Assembly (NCBI RefSeq): GCF_007993865.1
Contig: NZ_VIUH01000009.1
Span: forward strand, 1 to 64,000
DNA from: Pseudomonas sp. SJZ079
GTDB taxonomy: Bacteria; Pseudomonadota; Gammaproteobacteria; Pseudomonadales; Pseudomonadaceae
Direction: 5' to 3'
Length of the DNA stretch: 64,000 nucleotides
The first letter of the stretch is position 1, and each line of letters opens with the position of its first letter. Shown here in pieces: positions 43,442 to 52,209 of this stretch. The position numbers were made by a program, and so were the translations under genes. Below the pieces are notes generated by a model. The model was not told the origin of the DNA. It worked only from the letters and a program-made list of their open reading frames with translations, and searched no databases.

Positions 43442-44898
43442 ACAGCCGTCCGACGCACAACGGCGCGCTGGCCGGCCTGTATATCGATGGGCAATGGTTG
43501 AGCGGTGACGACAGCTTGCGGGTGATCAACCCTGCCACCGAAGAGCAGTTGGTGAATGTGGCTGGCGGCGCCGCCGCGGCGGTGGAGCAGGCGGTGCGCG
43601 CGGCGAACGCGGCGTTTCCGCTCTGGGGGCGCAGCAGCGGGGCCGAGCGGGGCGCCTGTCTGCGCCGGATCGCCGCCGGGGTCGACGCGCGCCGCGAGCG
43701 TCTGATCCAGCTGCAGGCCCGCAACAACGGCAAGCCGCTGACGGAAGCGGCGATCGATGTCGACGATGTGATCGCCACCTTCACCTATTACGCCGAACTG
43801 GCGGAGGCGCTGGATGCTCAGCAGGACACCGCGGTGGCGCTGCCGAGCACGGACTTCGCCGCCCGTCTGCGTCGTGAGCCCTGTGGCGTGGTGGGGCTGA
43901 TCGTGCCGTGGAATTTCCCCATGGTGACCACCGCCTGGAAACTGGCCCCCGCTTTGGCGGCGGGTTGCACCGTGGTGTTGAAGCCCTCGGAGGTCACCCC
44001 GCTGGCGGAACTGGAGCTGGCCGACATCATCGCCGAGAGCGGCCTGCCGGCCGGGGTGTTCAACCTGGTCTGCGGCACCGGCCTGGCGGTCGGGGCGCCA
44101 CTGGCGGCGCATCCGGGGGTGGCCAAGTTGTCGTTCACCGGCAGCAATGCGGTGGGCGTACAGGTCATGCAGCGCGCGGCCGAGACCGTCAAGGGCGTGA
44201 GCCTGGAGCTGGGCGGCAAGTCCTCGCTGCTGGTGTTCGCCGATGCCGATCTGGATCTGGCGGTCGAGCTGGCCTGTGGCGGCGGCTTCTTCAATGCCGG
44301 GCAGATGTGTTCGGCCACCAGTCGGGTGCTGGTCGCCGATGAGCTGCTCGATGAATTTCTCGCGCGCCTGCAGACGCGGGCCGAGGCGATCCGCGTCGGT
44401 GACCCACTGGAGTCGGATGTGGAAATGGGCGCCCTGGTCAATCAGGCCCAGTACCAGCGGGTCTGCCGGCATATCGCCGACGGCCTGGATGTCGGCGCGC
44501 GCTTGCTGACCGGCGGCGAGCGGCCGGCGGGCCTGTCGCGTGGCTACTTCCTGCGGCCCACGGTATTTACCGAGGTGCCGTTGGACAGTGCCCTGTGGCG
44601 CGAGGAGATCTTCGGGCCGGTGCTCTGTGTGCGCAGTTTCAGCAGTGAGGAAGAGGCCATCGAGCTGGCCAACGACAGCGAGTTCGGCCTGGTGGCCAGC
44701 GTGGTCAGCGGCGACGCCAGTCGCGCCGAACGGGTCGCCAATGCCCTGCAAGCGGGCCTGGTGTGGATCAATGCGCCGCAGGTGATCTTCCCGCAGGCGG
44801 CCTGGGGCGGCTTCAAGCAGAGCAGCATCGGGCGTGAGTTGGGGCCCTGGGGGCTGCAGGCATTCCAGGAAATCAAACACGTTATTCGCGCCCTTTAA
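43435..44898 (+). CDS. NAD(P)-dependent aldehyde dehydrogenase (aminoaldehyde/betaine-aldehyde type)
   Basis: A 487-aa complete ALDH. Asn160 (PWNF), the general base Glu258 (LELGGKS) and nucleophile Cys292 (GQMCSATSR) are present. The GQMCSATSR context is like that of omega-aminoaldehyde and betaine-aldehyde dehydrogenases. The start codon lies inside the end of the decarboxylase gene, so translation is probably coupled and the aldehyde produced by the decarboxylase is the likely substrate (4-guanidinobutanal or an aminoaldehyde). Confidence 0.88.
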   Translation: MLNSRPTHNGALAGLYIDGQWLSGDDSLRVINPATEEQLVNVAGGAAAAVEQAVRAANAAFPLWGRSSGAERGACLRRIAAGVDARRERLIQLQARNNGKPLTEAAIDVDDVIATFTYYAELAEALDAQQDTAVALPSTDFAARLRREPCGVVGLIVPWNFPMVTTAWKLAPALAAGCTVVLKPSEVTPLAELELADIIAESGLPAGVFNLVCGTGLAVGAPLAAHPGVAKLSFTGSNAVGVQVMQRAAETVKGVSLELGGKSSLLVFADADLDLAVELACGGGFFNAGQMCSATSRVLVADELLDEFLARLQTRAEAIRVGDPLESDVEMGALVNQAQYQRVCRHIADGLDVGARLLTGGERPAGLSRGYFLRPTVFTEVPLDSALWREEIFGPVLCVRSFSSEEEAIELANDSEFGLVASVVSGDASRAERVANALQAGLVWINAPQVIFPQAAWGGFKQSSIGRELGPWGLQAFQEIKHVIRAL

Positions 44899-44915
44899 TC
44901 GGGCGTTTGTGGCGC

Positions 44916-44944
44916 ACGCATGCCTGCTTGTAAGGCATGCGTTT
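44916..44944 (+). terminator. hairpin after the aldehyde dehydrogenase gene
   Basis: The perfect 9-bp stem ACGCATGCC/GGCATGCGT (44916-44924 with 44934-44942) has a weak TT tail. It may reduce read-through into the ABC genes. The remaining bases to 45128 show no gene. Confidence 0.4.
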
Positions 44945-45128
44945 CACGCATGGCTTCGATGACTATTTATCGATTGTTGGCCTGTCGAGTGCGCCGCAGG
45001 ATGGCTTGACCGGCTCAGGCCGCGCCGGCGCGAATTGAGCCGTCAGGCCAGGTTGAACGGTTTATTGCGGGGAGCCCGGCGCCGGGCCGCAAGCTCCCGA
45101 TGAAAGATAAAAACAAGAGGAAATAGCG

Positions 45129-46232
45129 ATGAGCGAACACGATTTCAGCAGAAGAAAATTCATCAAGACGGTGGGCGCCGCGTCGGTGGCTGCCGCGGCC
45201 TTGTCCTTTCCCTTCATCAAGGCCAGCGCCAGCGATATGAAGTTCCAGGGCAAGACCCTGCGTCTGCTCACCTGGTCGGACGACACCGGCCTGGCCGCGC
45301 TGCGCAATATCGCCGCGACCTTCGAGGCCAAGACCGGCGCCAAGGTGATCGCCGACCGCACCGGCAGCACCTCGGAGATGGTCGCCAAGCTCAAGGCCGC
45401 TGGCGATCGCCCACAATACGACATCATCACCCTGGCCGGCGTCGGCGCCGAGGGCCTGGCCAGCGCCGGGCTGTTGGAAAAGCCCGACCTCAACCGCATC
45501 CCCAATCTGCGCGACGTGCCGGCGCAGTACCAGACCGGCGCCGGCGGCCATGGCATCGGCTATCTGCTGTGGTGCAACAGCCTGATCTACAGCACCCGCA
45601 CCGTGAAAGAGGCGCCGGACAGCTACGCCGCCCTGTGGGACAAGGACATGGCGCCGAACATTTTCCTGCCGCCACCGAACTGGACCGAGGCCATGGACCT
45701 GATCATCATCGCCGCCAAGCTGGCCGGCGGTGACGAGCACAATGTCGAGCCGGGTTTCAAAATGCTCGAGAAGCTCAAGGATCGGGTGATTACCCTGGGC
45801 GAGAACCCCAACCAGATCGCCGAACTGTTCCGCACCGGTTCGCTGGACATGGGCGGCCTCTATGCGCCGGCCTTCTTCCCCAAGCAGATCCGCGATCCGG
45901 CCTACGGCCTGGGTGCCACCTTCGGCATGAAAGAAGGTTTCTACACCGACCTGATGCTCTCGGTCATGCCCAAGCACCGTCCCGGCGATACCGACCTGGC
46001 CTATGCCTTCATCGACCACTCGCTCGACCCGCTGGTGCAGGGCAAGATGGCCGAAGACATCTTCAACGGCCCGGTCAACGCCAAGGCGATCATCTCCGCC
46101 GAGGCGCGCAAGAGCCCGTACATCCTCACGCCCGAGCAGATCTCGGAGAAGGCGATCATGCACGACAACGCCTTCCTGGCCACCGTGCACGACCAGTGGA
46201 TTCGCCGCTACACGGAAATCTTCTCCTCCTGA
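45129..46232 (+). CDS. Extracellular solute-binding protein of a polyamine-type ABC importer
   Basis: A 367-aa periplasmic binding protein of the PotD/PotF (family 1) fold. The leader contains a twin-arginine motif, SRRKFIKT (7-14), followed by a hydrophobic stretch and ASA, suggesting Tat export. The mature part begins near KFQGKTLRLLTWSDD. GAGGAAA precedes the ATG. It is followed by two permeases and an ATPase. Together with the upstream enzymes the ligand is likely a guanidino compound, polyamine or amino acid derivative. Confidence 0.85.
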   Translation: MSEHDFSRRKFIKTVGAASVAAAALSFPFIKASASDMKFQGKTLRLLTWSDDTGLAALRNIAATFEAKTGAKVIADRTGSTSEMVAKLKAAGDRPQYDIITLAGVGAEGLASAGLLEKPDLNRIPNLRDVPAQYQTGAGGHGIGYLLWCNSLIYSTRTVKEAPDSYAALWDKDMAPNIFLPPPNWTEAMDLIIIAAKLAGGDEHNVEPGFKMLEKLKDRVITLGENPNQIAELFRTGSLDMGGLYAPAFFPKQIRDPAYGLGATFGMKEGFYTDLMLSVMPKHRPGDTDLAYAFIDHSLDPLVQGKMAEDIFNGPVNAKAIISAEARKSPYILTPEQISEKAIMHDNAFLATVHDQWIRRYTEIFSS

Positions 46233-46260
46233 TGTAGCTACGGTACCTGCCGTGAACGGC

Positions 46261-46292
46261 ACCGCGCAGCTGGCCCCGAGCCTCTGCGCGGT
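46261..46292 (+). other. hairpin between binding-protein and permease genes
   Basis: ACCGCGCAG/CTGCGCGGT (9 bp, 14-base loop) lies in the 95-base gap. Hairpins here often protect the abundant binding-protein message in ABC operons; no U tract is seen. Confidence 0.45.
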
Positions 46293-46327
46293 GCGCGGCA
46301 ACCTTCTGTACTGATGAGATCACCGAA

Positions 46328-47236
46328 ATGGCACATTCAACTCTGACCCGTCCGGTCGGCGTGGCGCCCCTGCGCCCGGCCAAGACGATTTCCCCCACCG
46401 CGCGAGCCTGGCTGTTCCTGACGCCGTCGATGCTGTTCCTCGGCGTGCTGATTGCCGCCAGCCTGCTGGTGTTGCGCATGAGCGTCGGCACCAAGGGCGC
46501 GGAATGGAGCGGTTTCAGCCTGGCCAGCTACGCCCAGTTGCTCGAACCCTATTACCTCAAGTCGCTGCTGCTGACCTTGCGTCTGGCCCTGGTCAGTGCA
46601 CTGATCGCGGTGCTGCTGGCGATTCCGGTGGGCTACTGCATGTCGCGCCTGCAGTCGCCGCTGTTGCGTCGGGTGTTCCTCGCCGCGGTGCTGCTACCCT
46701 TGCTGGTCAACCTGCTGCTGCAAAGCTACGGCTGGCTGGTGATCCTCGGCCCGGGGGGGATGCTCAACCAGGCGCTGCTCGGCCTGGGCCTGATCGACCG
46801 CCCGGTGATGCTGCTGTACAACCAGACCGGCGTGCTGATGGGCCTGGTGCAGACCGCCTTCCCGTTGGCGGTGCTGCCGATCGCCAGCGCCATGCGCGGC
46901 GTTGCACGCAGCTATGAGGAGGCCGCCGCGACCCTGGGCGCCAGTCGCCTGCAGGTGTTCCGTCAGGTGGTGTTGCCGATGAGCCTGCCGGGCATCATCA
47001 CCGGCGCCACCCTGGTGTTCGCCTACAACGCCAGCAGCTTCGTGGTGCCCTTGCTCCTCGGTGGCCGCCGGGTGCCGATGCTCGCGGTGATGGTGCATGA
47101 CCAGATCGCCCCGCTGATGAACTGGCCCGCCGCGTCGGCCGCCGGGGTGGTGCTGATCGTCACCACGCTGGCGATCATGACCTTCTCCGAATTCGTCACC
47201 GGCCGTCGTCGGCGCATCCTGGAGGCTTCGCAATGA
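46328..47236 (+). CDS. ABC transporter permease (PotB/PotH type)
   Basis: A 302-aa inner-membrane protein with about six hydrophobic segments. The EAA loop that docks the ATPase reads SYEEAAATLGASRLQVFRQV near residue 200. It overlaps the next permease by 4 bases (ATGA). Confidence 0.9.
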   Translation: MAHSTLTRPVGVAPLRPAKTISPTARAWLFLTPSMLFLGVLIAASLLVLRMSVGTKGAEWSGFSLASYAQLLEPYYLKSLLLTLRLALVSALIAVLLAIPVGYCMSRLQSPLLRRVFLAAVLLPLLVNLLLQSYGWLVILGPGGMLNQALLGLGLIDRPVMLLYNQTGVLMGLVQTAFPLAVLPIASAMRGVARSYEEAAATLGASRLQVFRQVVLPMSLPGIITGATLVFAYNASSFVVPLLLGGRRVPMLAVMVHDQIAPLMNWPAASAAGVVLIVTTLAIMTFSEFVTGRRRRILEASQ

Positions 47237-48090
47237 GCAGTCTACTCAAGGGCGGCTTGCGCCGCGCCGCCCCCTTGCCGGGCGAAACCGGACGTTTCGC
47301 CATGTTCCTGTCCGGGGCCATCCTGTTGCTGGCGGTGCTGCCGATCCTGACCATGATCGTGATGTCGTTCAGCGGCGCCTCGAACCTCGACTTTCCGCCG
47401 GCCAGCTACAGCCTGCAGTGGTACAAGGCCGCCTGGCACACCTTCGTCTCGCCGGACTCGAGCGACGTGCTGAGTCTCGGCCAGGCGCTCACCACCAGCC
47501 TGCTGGTGTCCACCCTGAGCATGCTGTTCGCCACCCTGATCGCGGTGCCGGCGGCCTATGCGCTGGTGCGCTGCGAGTTCCGCGGCAAGGCGGCGGCGAT
47601 GCAGCTGATGTCGCTGCCGCTGGTGTTCCCCATGGTGGTGCTGGGCCTGGCCCTGCTGCTGGTGTTCGACAGCTTGCCGTTTCAGCTGAACACCTCGCGG
47701 CTGGTGATCGCCCACGTGATCCTCGCCCTGCCGTTCGTGGTGAAGAACTGCACCGCGGCCATGCTGTCGATCGGCAGTGAGGTCGAGGAGGCCGCGCAGA
47801 TGCTCGGCGCCTCGCCGTTGCGCGCGATCGTCGATGTGGTGGTGCCGCTGATGCGCTCGGGGATTCTGGCCGGGATGCTGCTGGCGTTCATCATCTCCTT
47901 CAACGAATTCACCGTGACCTATTTCCTCTACAACATCGACGTGATGACCGTGCCGATCTGGATGTACAGCCGCACCGTGTCGTCCCTCGACCCGACGGTT
48001 TTCTCCTTCGCCGTGCTGATCGTGCTGATCGACTTCGCCCTGATCTGGGCGCTGGAGAAGCTGGTCGGCGAAGGTGGCGTGTCCTTTTAA
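47233..48090 (+). CDS. ABC transporter permease (PotC/PotI type)
   Basis: A 285-aa partner permease with six hydrophobic segments and the EAA loop EVEEAAQMLGASPLRAIVDV near residue 185. Translationally coupled to the preceding permease. Confidence 0.9.
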   Translation: MSSLLKGGLRRAAPLPGETGRFAMFLSGAILLLAVLPILTMIVMSFSGASNLDFPPASYSLQWYKAAWHTFVSPDSSDVLSLGQALTTSLLVSTLSMLFATLIAVPAAYALVRCEFRGKAAAMQLMSLPLVFPMVVLGLALLLVFDSLPFQLNTSRLVIAHVILALPFVVKNCTAAMLSIGSEVEEAAQMLGASPLRAIVDVVVPLMRSGILAGMLLAFIISFNEFTVTYFLYNIDVMTVPIWMYSRTVSSLDPTVFSFAVLIVLIDFALIWALEKLVGEGGVSF

Positions 48091-48142
48091 TTCAGCCGGG
48101 CAGGCCCTGGGCTTGCCGGCAACAGCTTATTTGAGGTGCCGC

Positions 48143-49198
48143 ATGAGCGGATTAGTTCTAGAAAACGTCGAAAAACACTACGGCTCGGCCTGCGCCGTGA
48201 CGGACGTCAACCTGCACCTGCCGGAGGGCAAGTTGGTGTGCTTTCTCGGCCCCTCGGGCTGCGGCAAGACCACCCTGCTGCGCATGATCGCCGGGCTGGA
48301 AACCCTCAGCGACGGCGAAATCCGCCTGGACGGCGAAGACATCGGCCACACCCCGGCGCATCAGCGCAACTTCGGCATGGTGTTCCAGTCGCTGGCGCTG
48401 TTCCCGCACATGACCGTCGGCGAGAACATCGCCTATCCGCTGCGCCTGCGCGGCGTGAGCAAGGCCGATCAACAGGCGCGGGTGATTGAATTGCTGCAAC
48501 TGATCCAGTTGCAGGAGATGGTCGACCGTCCGGTGGCCAAGCTGTCTGGCGGCCAACGCCAGCGCGTGGCGATTGCCCGGGCGATTGCCTCGCACCCCAA
48601 GCTGCTGCTGCTGGACGAACCCTTGTCGGCGCTGGATGCCAAGTTGCGCGAATCCATGCAGATCGAGATCCGCCAGCTGCAGCAGCGTCTGAACATCACC
48701 ACCATCCTGGTCACCCATGACCAGCGCGAAGCCATGACCATGGCCGATATCGTGGTGGTGCTCGGCGAGCACCGGGTGCAGCAGGTCGGCACGCCAATCG
48801 AGATCTACCGCAACCCGTCCAACGCCTTCGTCGCCGACTTCATCGGCAGCGGCAACATCTTCCCGGCGACCGCGCTGGGCGGCGGCCGCGTGGGCCTGCC
48901 GGGCGGTGCGGCGCTGCAGGTGCCGATCTGCGAGAGCATTCAAGCCGGCGCCAGCATCAAGATGCTGGTGCGCCCGGAAGACCTGCAGTTGTCGCTGCCC
49001 CAAGCCACTGCCGGCAACTGCCTGCCGGGCACCGTGACCTTCGTGCGCGACAGCGGCGCGACCATCGAAACCACCATCGACTGTTCCGGGGTATCGCTGA
49101 CCGCCCTGAGTACCCCTTGCCAGAGCATTGGCCTGAGCATCGGCAACCCGGTGTCGGTGACCATCCCGGCCGAAGCCTGTCGCGTACTGACCGCCTGA
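48143..49198 (+). CDS. ABC transporter ATP-binding protein (PotA/PotG type)
   Basis: A 351-aa ATPase. Walker A is GPSGCGKTT (about 36-44), the signature LSGGQRQRVAIARAI, Walker B LLLLDEP and the His switch VTHD. A C-terminal TOBE-like domain (about 240-351) is typical of polyamine importers. ATG 48143 has GAGG upstream; the longer frame from 48074 overlaps the permease and lacks similarity. Confidence 0.92.
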   Translation: MSGLVLENVEKHYGSACAVTDVNLHLPEGKLVCFLGPSGCGKTTLLRMIAGLETLSDGEIRLDGEDIGHTPAHQRNFGMVFQSLALFPHMTVGENIAYPLRLRGVSKADQQARVIELLQLIQLQEMVDRPVAKLSGGQRQRVAIARAIASHPKLLLLDEPLSALDAKLRESMQIEIRQLQQRLNITTILVTHDQREAMTMADIVVVLGEHRVQQVGTPIEIYRNPSNAFVADFIGSGNIFPATALGGGRVGLPGGAALQVPICESIQAGASIKMLVRPEDLQLSLPQATAGNCLPGTVTFVRDSGATIETTIDCSGVSLTALSTPCQSIGLSIGNPVSVTIPAEACRVLTA

Positions 49199-49202
49199 AT
49201 CG

Positions 49203-49238
49203 GCGCGGGTTTGCCGCTGACTGCCGGCAAACTCGCGC
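49203..49238 (+). other. intergenic hairpin before the SDR gene
   Basis: GCGCGGGTTTGCCG (49203-49216) pairs with CGGCAAACTCGCGC (49225-49238) with one G-T pair and an 8-base loop. No T-tract follows, so it may be a message-stability element or a REP-like unit. Confidence 0.45.
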
Positions 49239-49266
49239 GTTGCTGCAGCGCTGCTGAGGAGGATGG

Positions 49267-50049
49267 ATGAACCTGGCTCTGGAAAATCGTAGTGCACTGG
49301 TCTGTGGCGGTAGCGCCGGGCTTGGTTTCGGCGTGGCCCAGGCCCTGGCACAGGAGGGCACGCGGGTCTGTCTGCTGGCACGCGACCCGACCAAGCTGGA
49401 GCGCGCGGTCGCGCAGATCCGCCAGGCCGGTGGCGATGCCCAGGCGGTGATGGCCGATCTCAATGACATCGCCAATCTGGATGCGGCGATCCAGCAGGTG
49501 CGGGCGCTTATCGGTGATCCCGATATCCTCGTCTGCAATAATGCCGGGCCACCCCCAAGCCCTGCGGCTGAGTGCAACCCGCAGCTCTGGCATGCGCAGC
49601 TCGATGCCATGCTGGTGTCGGCCATGACCCTGACCAACGGCCTGTTGCCGGCCATGCGTCGGCGTCGCTTCGGCCGCATCCTGATGATCTCTTCGACCAG
49701 CGTGATCGAGCCCATTCTAGGCCTGGTGCTGTCCAGCGCCCTGCGCGCGGCCCTGGCGAACTGGGGCAAGACCCTGGCGACCGAGCTGGGCGCCACCGGC
49801 ATCACGGTTAACAGCTTGCTGCCGGGCATGTTCTATACCGAGCGCACGCAGAGCCTGCTGCACGGCGCGGCCGAGCGCAGCGGCACCCCGCTCGAGGTGT
49901 TGATGGCTCAGGAGCAGGCCGAGATACCGCTCGGCCGTTATGGCACGGCCGAGGAATTCGGTGCGCTCGCGGCGTTCCTCGCCAGTCCGCTGGCCGGCTA
50001 CCTGACGGGCGCATCGATCGCGGTCGATGGGGGCTTGCTGAGGAGTTGA
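49267..50049 (+). CDS. SDR-family protein lacking the catalytic Tyr and Lys
   Basis: A 260-aa Rossmann-fold protein. The cofactor motif GGSAGLGFG (14-22), NNAG (91-94) and the C-terminal GASIAVDGGL are present. The catalytic Ser143 is kept, but where classical SDRs have YxxxK this protein reads SSALR (156-160), so Tyr is Ser and Lys is Arg. A Tyr/Lys-less SDR subgroup with a LxLSxxLR motif is known in annotation, without a firm function. A GAGGAGG site precedes the ATG. It is the last gene of the catabolic cluster. Confidence 0.85.
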   Translation: MNLALENRSALVCGGSAGLGFGVAQALAQEGTRVCLLARDPTKLERAVAQIRQAGGDAQAVMADLNDIANLDAAIQQVRALIGDPDILVCNNAGPPPSPAAECNPQLWHAQLDAMLVSAMTLTNGLLPAMRRRRFGRILMISSTSVIEPILGLVLSSALRAALANWGKTLATELGATGITVNSLLPGMFYTERTQSLLHGAAERSGTPLEVLMAQEQAEIPLGRYGTAEEFGALAAFLASPLAGYLTGASIAVDGGLLRS

Positions 50050-50326
50050 GGGCAAGCGCCTGGCGCGCGGATGCGGGCCGGTTGGCTTGGTGCTGTGGCT
50101 GGTTCGGACTGACGCGTGCACCCGGCGTGGTGCGCGACTAGTGACGGCGCGCGCTTAAACCCGCAAAATGCGACACTTCGGCGCTGCGCCAGCGTCTAAC
50201 TACGATAATGCCAAGCCGGGAGAGAGGCGGTGGTCGAGTCAGGAGCGGTGAGCAAGGGCGCGAGGCCAGTGCTTCGCGGTATTGCCCCATGAGTGCGCCT
50301 GACGCGATTGATCGCAGCGAACAACC
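50050..50326 (+). other. 277-base intergenic region without a recognised gene
   Basis: The gap between the SDR gene and the next gene is GC-rich. I see no clear hairpin with a T tail and no consensus promoter. Short antisense open frames here do not resemble known proteins. Confidence 0.5.
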
Positions 50327-51211
50327 ATGCATATGCGCTTGATGCTACTGGGCGGCGGCAATGCCCTGGGACAGGCGCTGATCCGCCTCGGTGCCGAGGA
50401 GGACATCGGCTTCCTGGCGCCACGCCCGCCAGAAAGTGGCTGGGACGCCGCCAGCCTGACCCATCTACTGGATGAGACCCGCCCCGATGCGCTGGTCAAT
50501 CTGGCCTATTACTTCGACTGGTTCCAGGCAGACGAGGTCTGCGAGACGCGTCTGACCCTGCAGGAGCGGGCCGTCGAGCGCTTGGCCGAGCTGTGCAAAC
50601 ACCACGAGATCCGTTTGCTGCAGCCGTCCAGCTACCGGGTATTCGATGGTTCGCGGGTCACCGCCTATAGCGAAAAGGAAGAACCGCAGCCCTTGGGCAT
50701 CCAGGGCCAGGCCTTGTGGCGACTCGAGCAAAGCGTACGCGCGACCTGCCCGCGGCATGTACTGCTGCGCTTCGGTTGGTTGCTGGATGAGAGTCCCGAG
50801 GGGCGCCTCGGGCGCTTCCTGGCTCGCGCCGAGCGTGATGAGACCGTGCTGCTCGCCGATGATCGGCGCGGCAATCCGACCCCGGTCGATGACGCGGCGC
50901 GGGTGATCCTCGCAGTACTCAAACAGCTCGACTGCCAGTCGCCGTTATGGGGCACCTACCACTACGGCGGGCATGAGGCGACCACCTCGCTGGGCCTGGG
51001 TCAGGCGCTGCTGAGCGAGGCGCGTAACTTCCGCAGCAGCCTGGTCGAGGAGGTCGCCGCGCAAGCGCATGCCGCGCGTCCGGATGCCGGCAATGAGCCG
51101 CAGCATGCGGTGCTGGCCTGCAAAAAAATCCTCCACACCTTCGGCATCAAACCGCGCGCCTGGCGCGCCGGGCTGCCGAGCTTACTGGACCGCTACTACC
51201 GTCATGTCTGA
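50327..51211 (+). CDS. Sugar-nucleotide-binding protein, RmlD-like
   Basis: A 294-aa extended-SDR/RmlD-superfamily protein. The N-terminal LMLLGGGNALGQAL is the cofactor loop, and PSSYRVFDGSR matches the RmlD core (SSDYVFDG). The usual YxxxK reads near GIQGQALWRLE, so the Tyr is not evident and catalytic competence is uncertain. ATG 50327 or 50333 could be used. It overlaps the next gene by 8 bases. Confidence 0.78.
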   Translation: MHMRLMLLGGGNALGQALIRLGAEEDIGFLAPRPPESGWDAASLTHLLDETRPDALVNLAYYFDWFQADEVCETRLTLQERAVERLAELCKHHEIRLLQPSSYRVFDGSRVTAYSEKEEPQPLGIQGQALWRLEQSVRATCPRHVLLRFGWLLDESPEGRLGRFLARAERDETVLLADDRRGNPTPVDDAARVILAVLKQLDCQSPLWGTYHYGGHEATTSLGLGQALLSEARNFRSSLVEEVAAQAHAARPDAGNEPQHAVLACKKILHTFGIKPRAWRAGLPSLLDRYYRHV

Positions 51212-52142
51212 GCCGCTATCCCCTGTTCTGGTCACCGGCGGCGCCGGCTTCATCGGTTCGCATCTGGTCGACGCGCTGCTGGCGCAGGGCCATGCGGTGC
51301 GGGTGCTGGATAACCTGTCGATGGGCAGGCGCGGCAACCTGCCGCTGGAGCATCCGCGCCTGCAACTGATCGAGGGCGATGTGGCCGATGCCGCCCTGGT
51401 GTTGGAGGCGGTGGCCGGCTGCAGCGCTGTGGTGCACCTGGCCGCCGTGGCCTCGGTACAGGCCTCGGTGCACGACCCGGTGAGCACCCATCAGAGCAAC
51501 TTCGTCGGCACCCTGAACGTCTGCGAGGCGATGCGTCAGCATGGTGTCAGGCGCGTGCTGTTCGCCTCCAGTGCGGCGGTCTACGGCAACAACGGCGAAG
51601 GCCAGGCGATCGACGAAGAAATCGCCAAGGCGCCGCTGACCCCTTATGCGGTGGACAAACTGGCCAGCGAGCAGTATCTGGACTTCTATCGCCGCCAGCA
51701 TGGCCTGGAACCGGCGATTTTTCGCTTCTTCAATATCTTCGGGCCGCGTCAGGACCCCTCTTCGCCTTACTCCGGGGTGATCAGCATCTTCACCGCGCGC
51801 GCGCAGCAAGGGCTGCCGATCAGCGTGTTTGGCGATGGCGAGCAGACCCGCGATTTCCTCTACATCGCCGATCTGGTCGACCTGCTGCTACAAGCCCTGA
51901 CCGCGCCGCAGGCGGTAGTCGGTGCGGTGAACGTCGGCTGGAATCAGAGCATCAGCCTGAATCGGCTGCTGGCCGAAATCGGCAGCCTGTTCGGCGGATT
52001 GCCGGCGGTCAGCTACCTGCCGCCACGCCCCGGCGACATCCGCCATTCGCGGGCGAACAACCAGCGTCTGCTGGAACACTATCGGTTGCCGCCGCCGACC
52101 TCGATCCGCGTCGGCCTGCAGCAGCTGCTGGGGCTGAGCTGA
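51204..52142 (+). CDS. NAD-dependent epimerase/dehydratase (UDP-glucose 4-epimerase-like)
   Basis: A 312-aa extended SDR. GGAGFIGSHL is the NAD loop (about 12-21), SSAAVYG carries the catalytic Ser and YAVDK the YxxxK pair. The family interconverts NDP-sugars for surface polysaccharides. ATG 51204 lies within the end of the preceding gene, indicating coupling; a longer frame from 51069 is rejected. No glycosyltransferases are nearby to show which glycan it serves. Confidence 0.88.
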   Translation: MSEPLSPVLVTGGAGFIGSHLVDALLAQGHAVRVLDNLSMGRRGNLPLEHPRLQLIEGDVADAALVLEAVAGCSAVVHLAAVASVQASVHDPVSTHQSNFVGTLNVCEAMRQHGVRRVLFASSAAVYGNNGEGQAIDEEIAKAPLTPYAVDKLASEQYLDFYRRQHGLEPAIFRFFNIFGPRQDPSSPYSGVISIFTARAQQGLPISVFGDGEQTRDFLYIADLVDLLLQALTAPQAVVGAVNVGWNQSISLNRLLAEIGSLFGGLPAVSYLPPRPGDIRHSRANNQRLLEHYRLPPPTSIRVGLQQLLGLS

Positions 52143-52163
52143 GCCGCGGCCATTGCTGCGCAT

Positions 52164-52192
52164 AAAAAACCGGCGCACTCGCCGGTTTTTTT
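52164..52192. terminator. bidirectional terminator between the epimerase and ompW
   Basis: The stem AAAAAACCGGC/GCCGGTTTTTT with loop GCACTC has A- and T-runs on both sides, suited to both converging genes. Confidence 0.88.
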
Positions 52193-52209
52193 CTGACCGC
52201 TGCTGGCGC

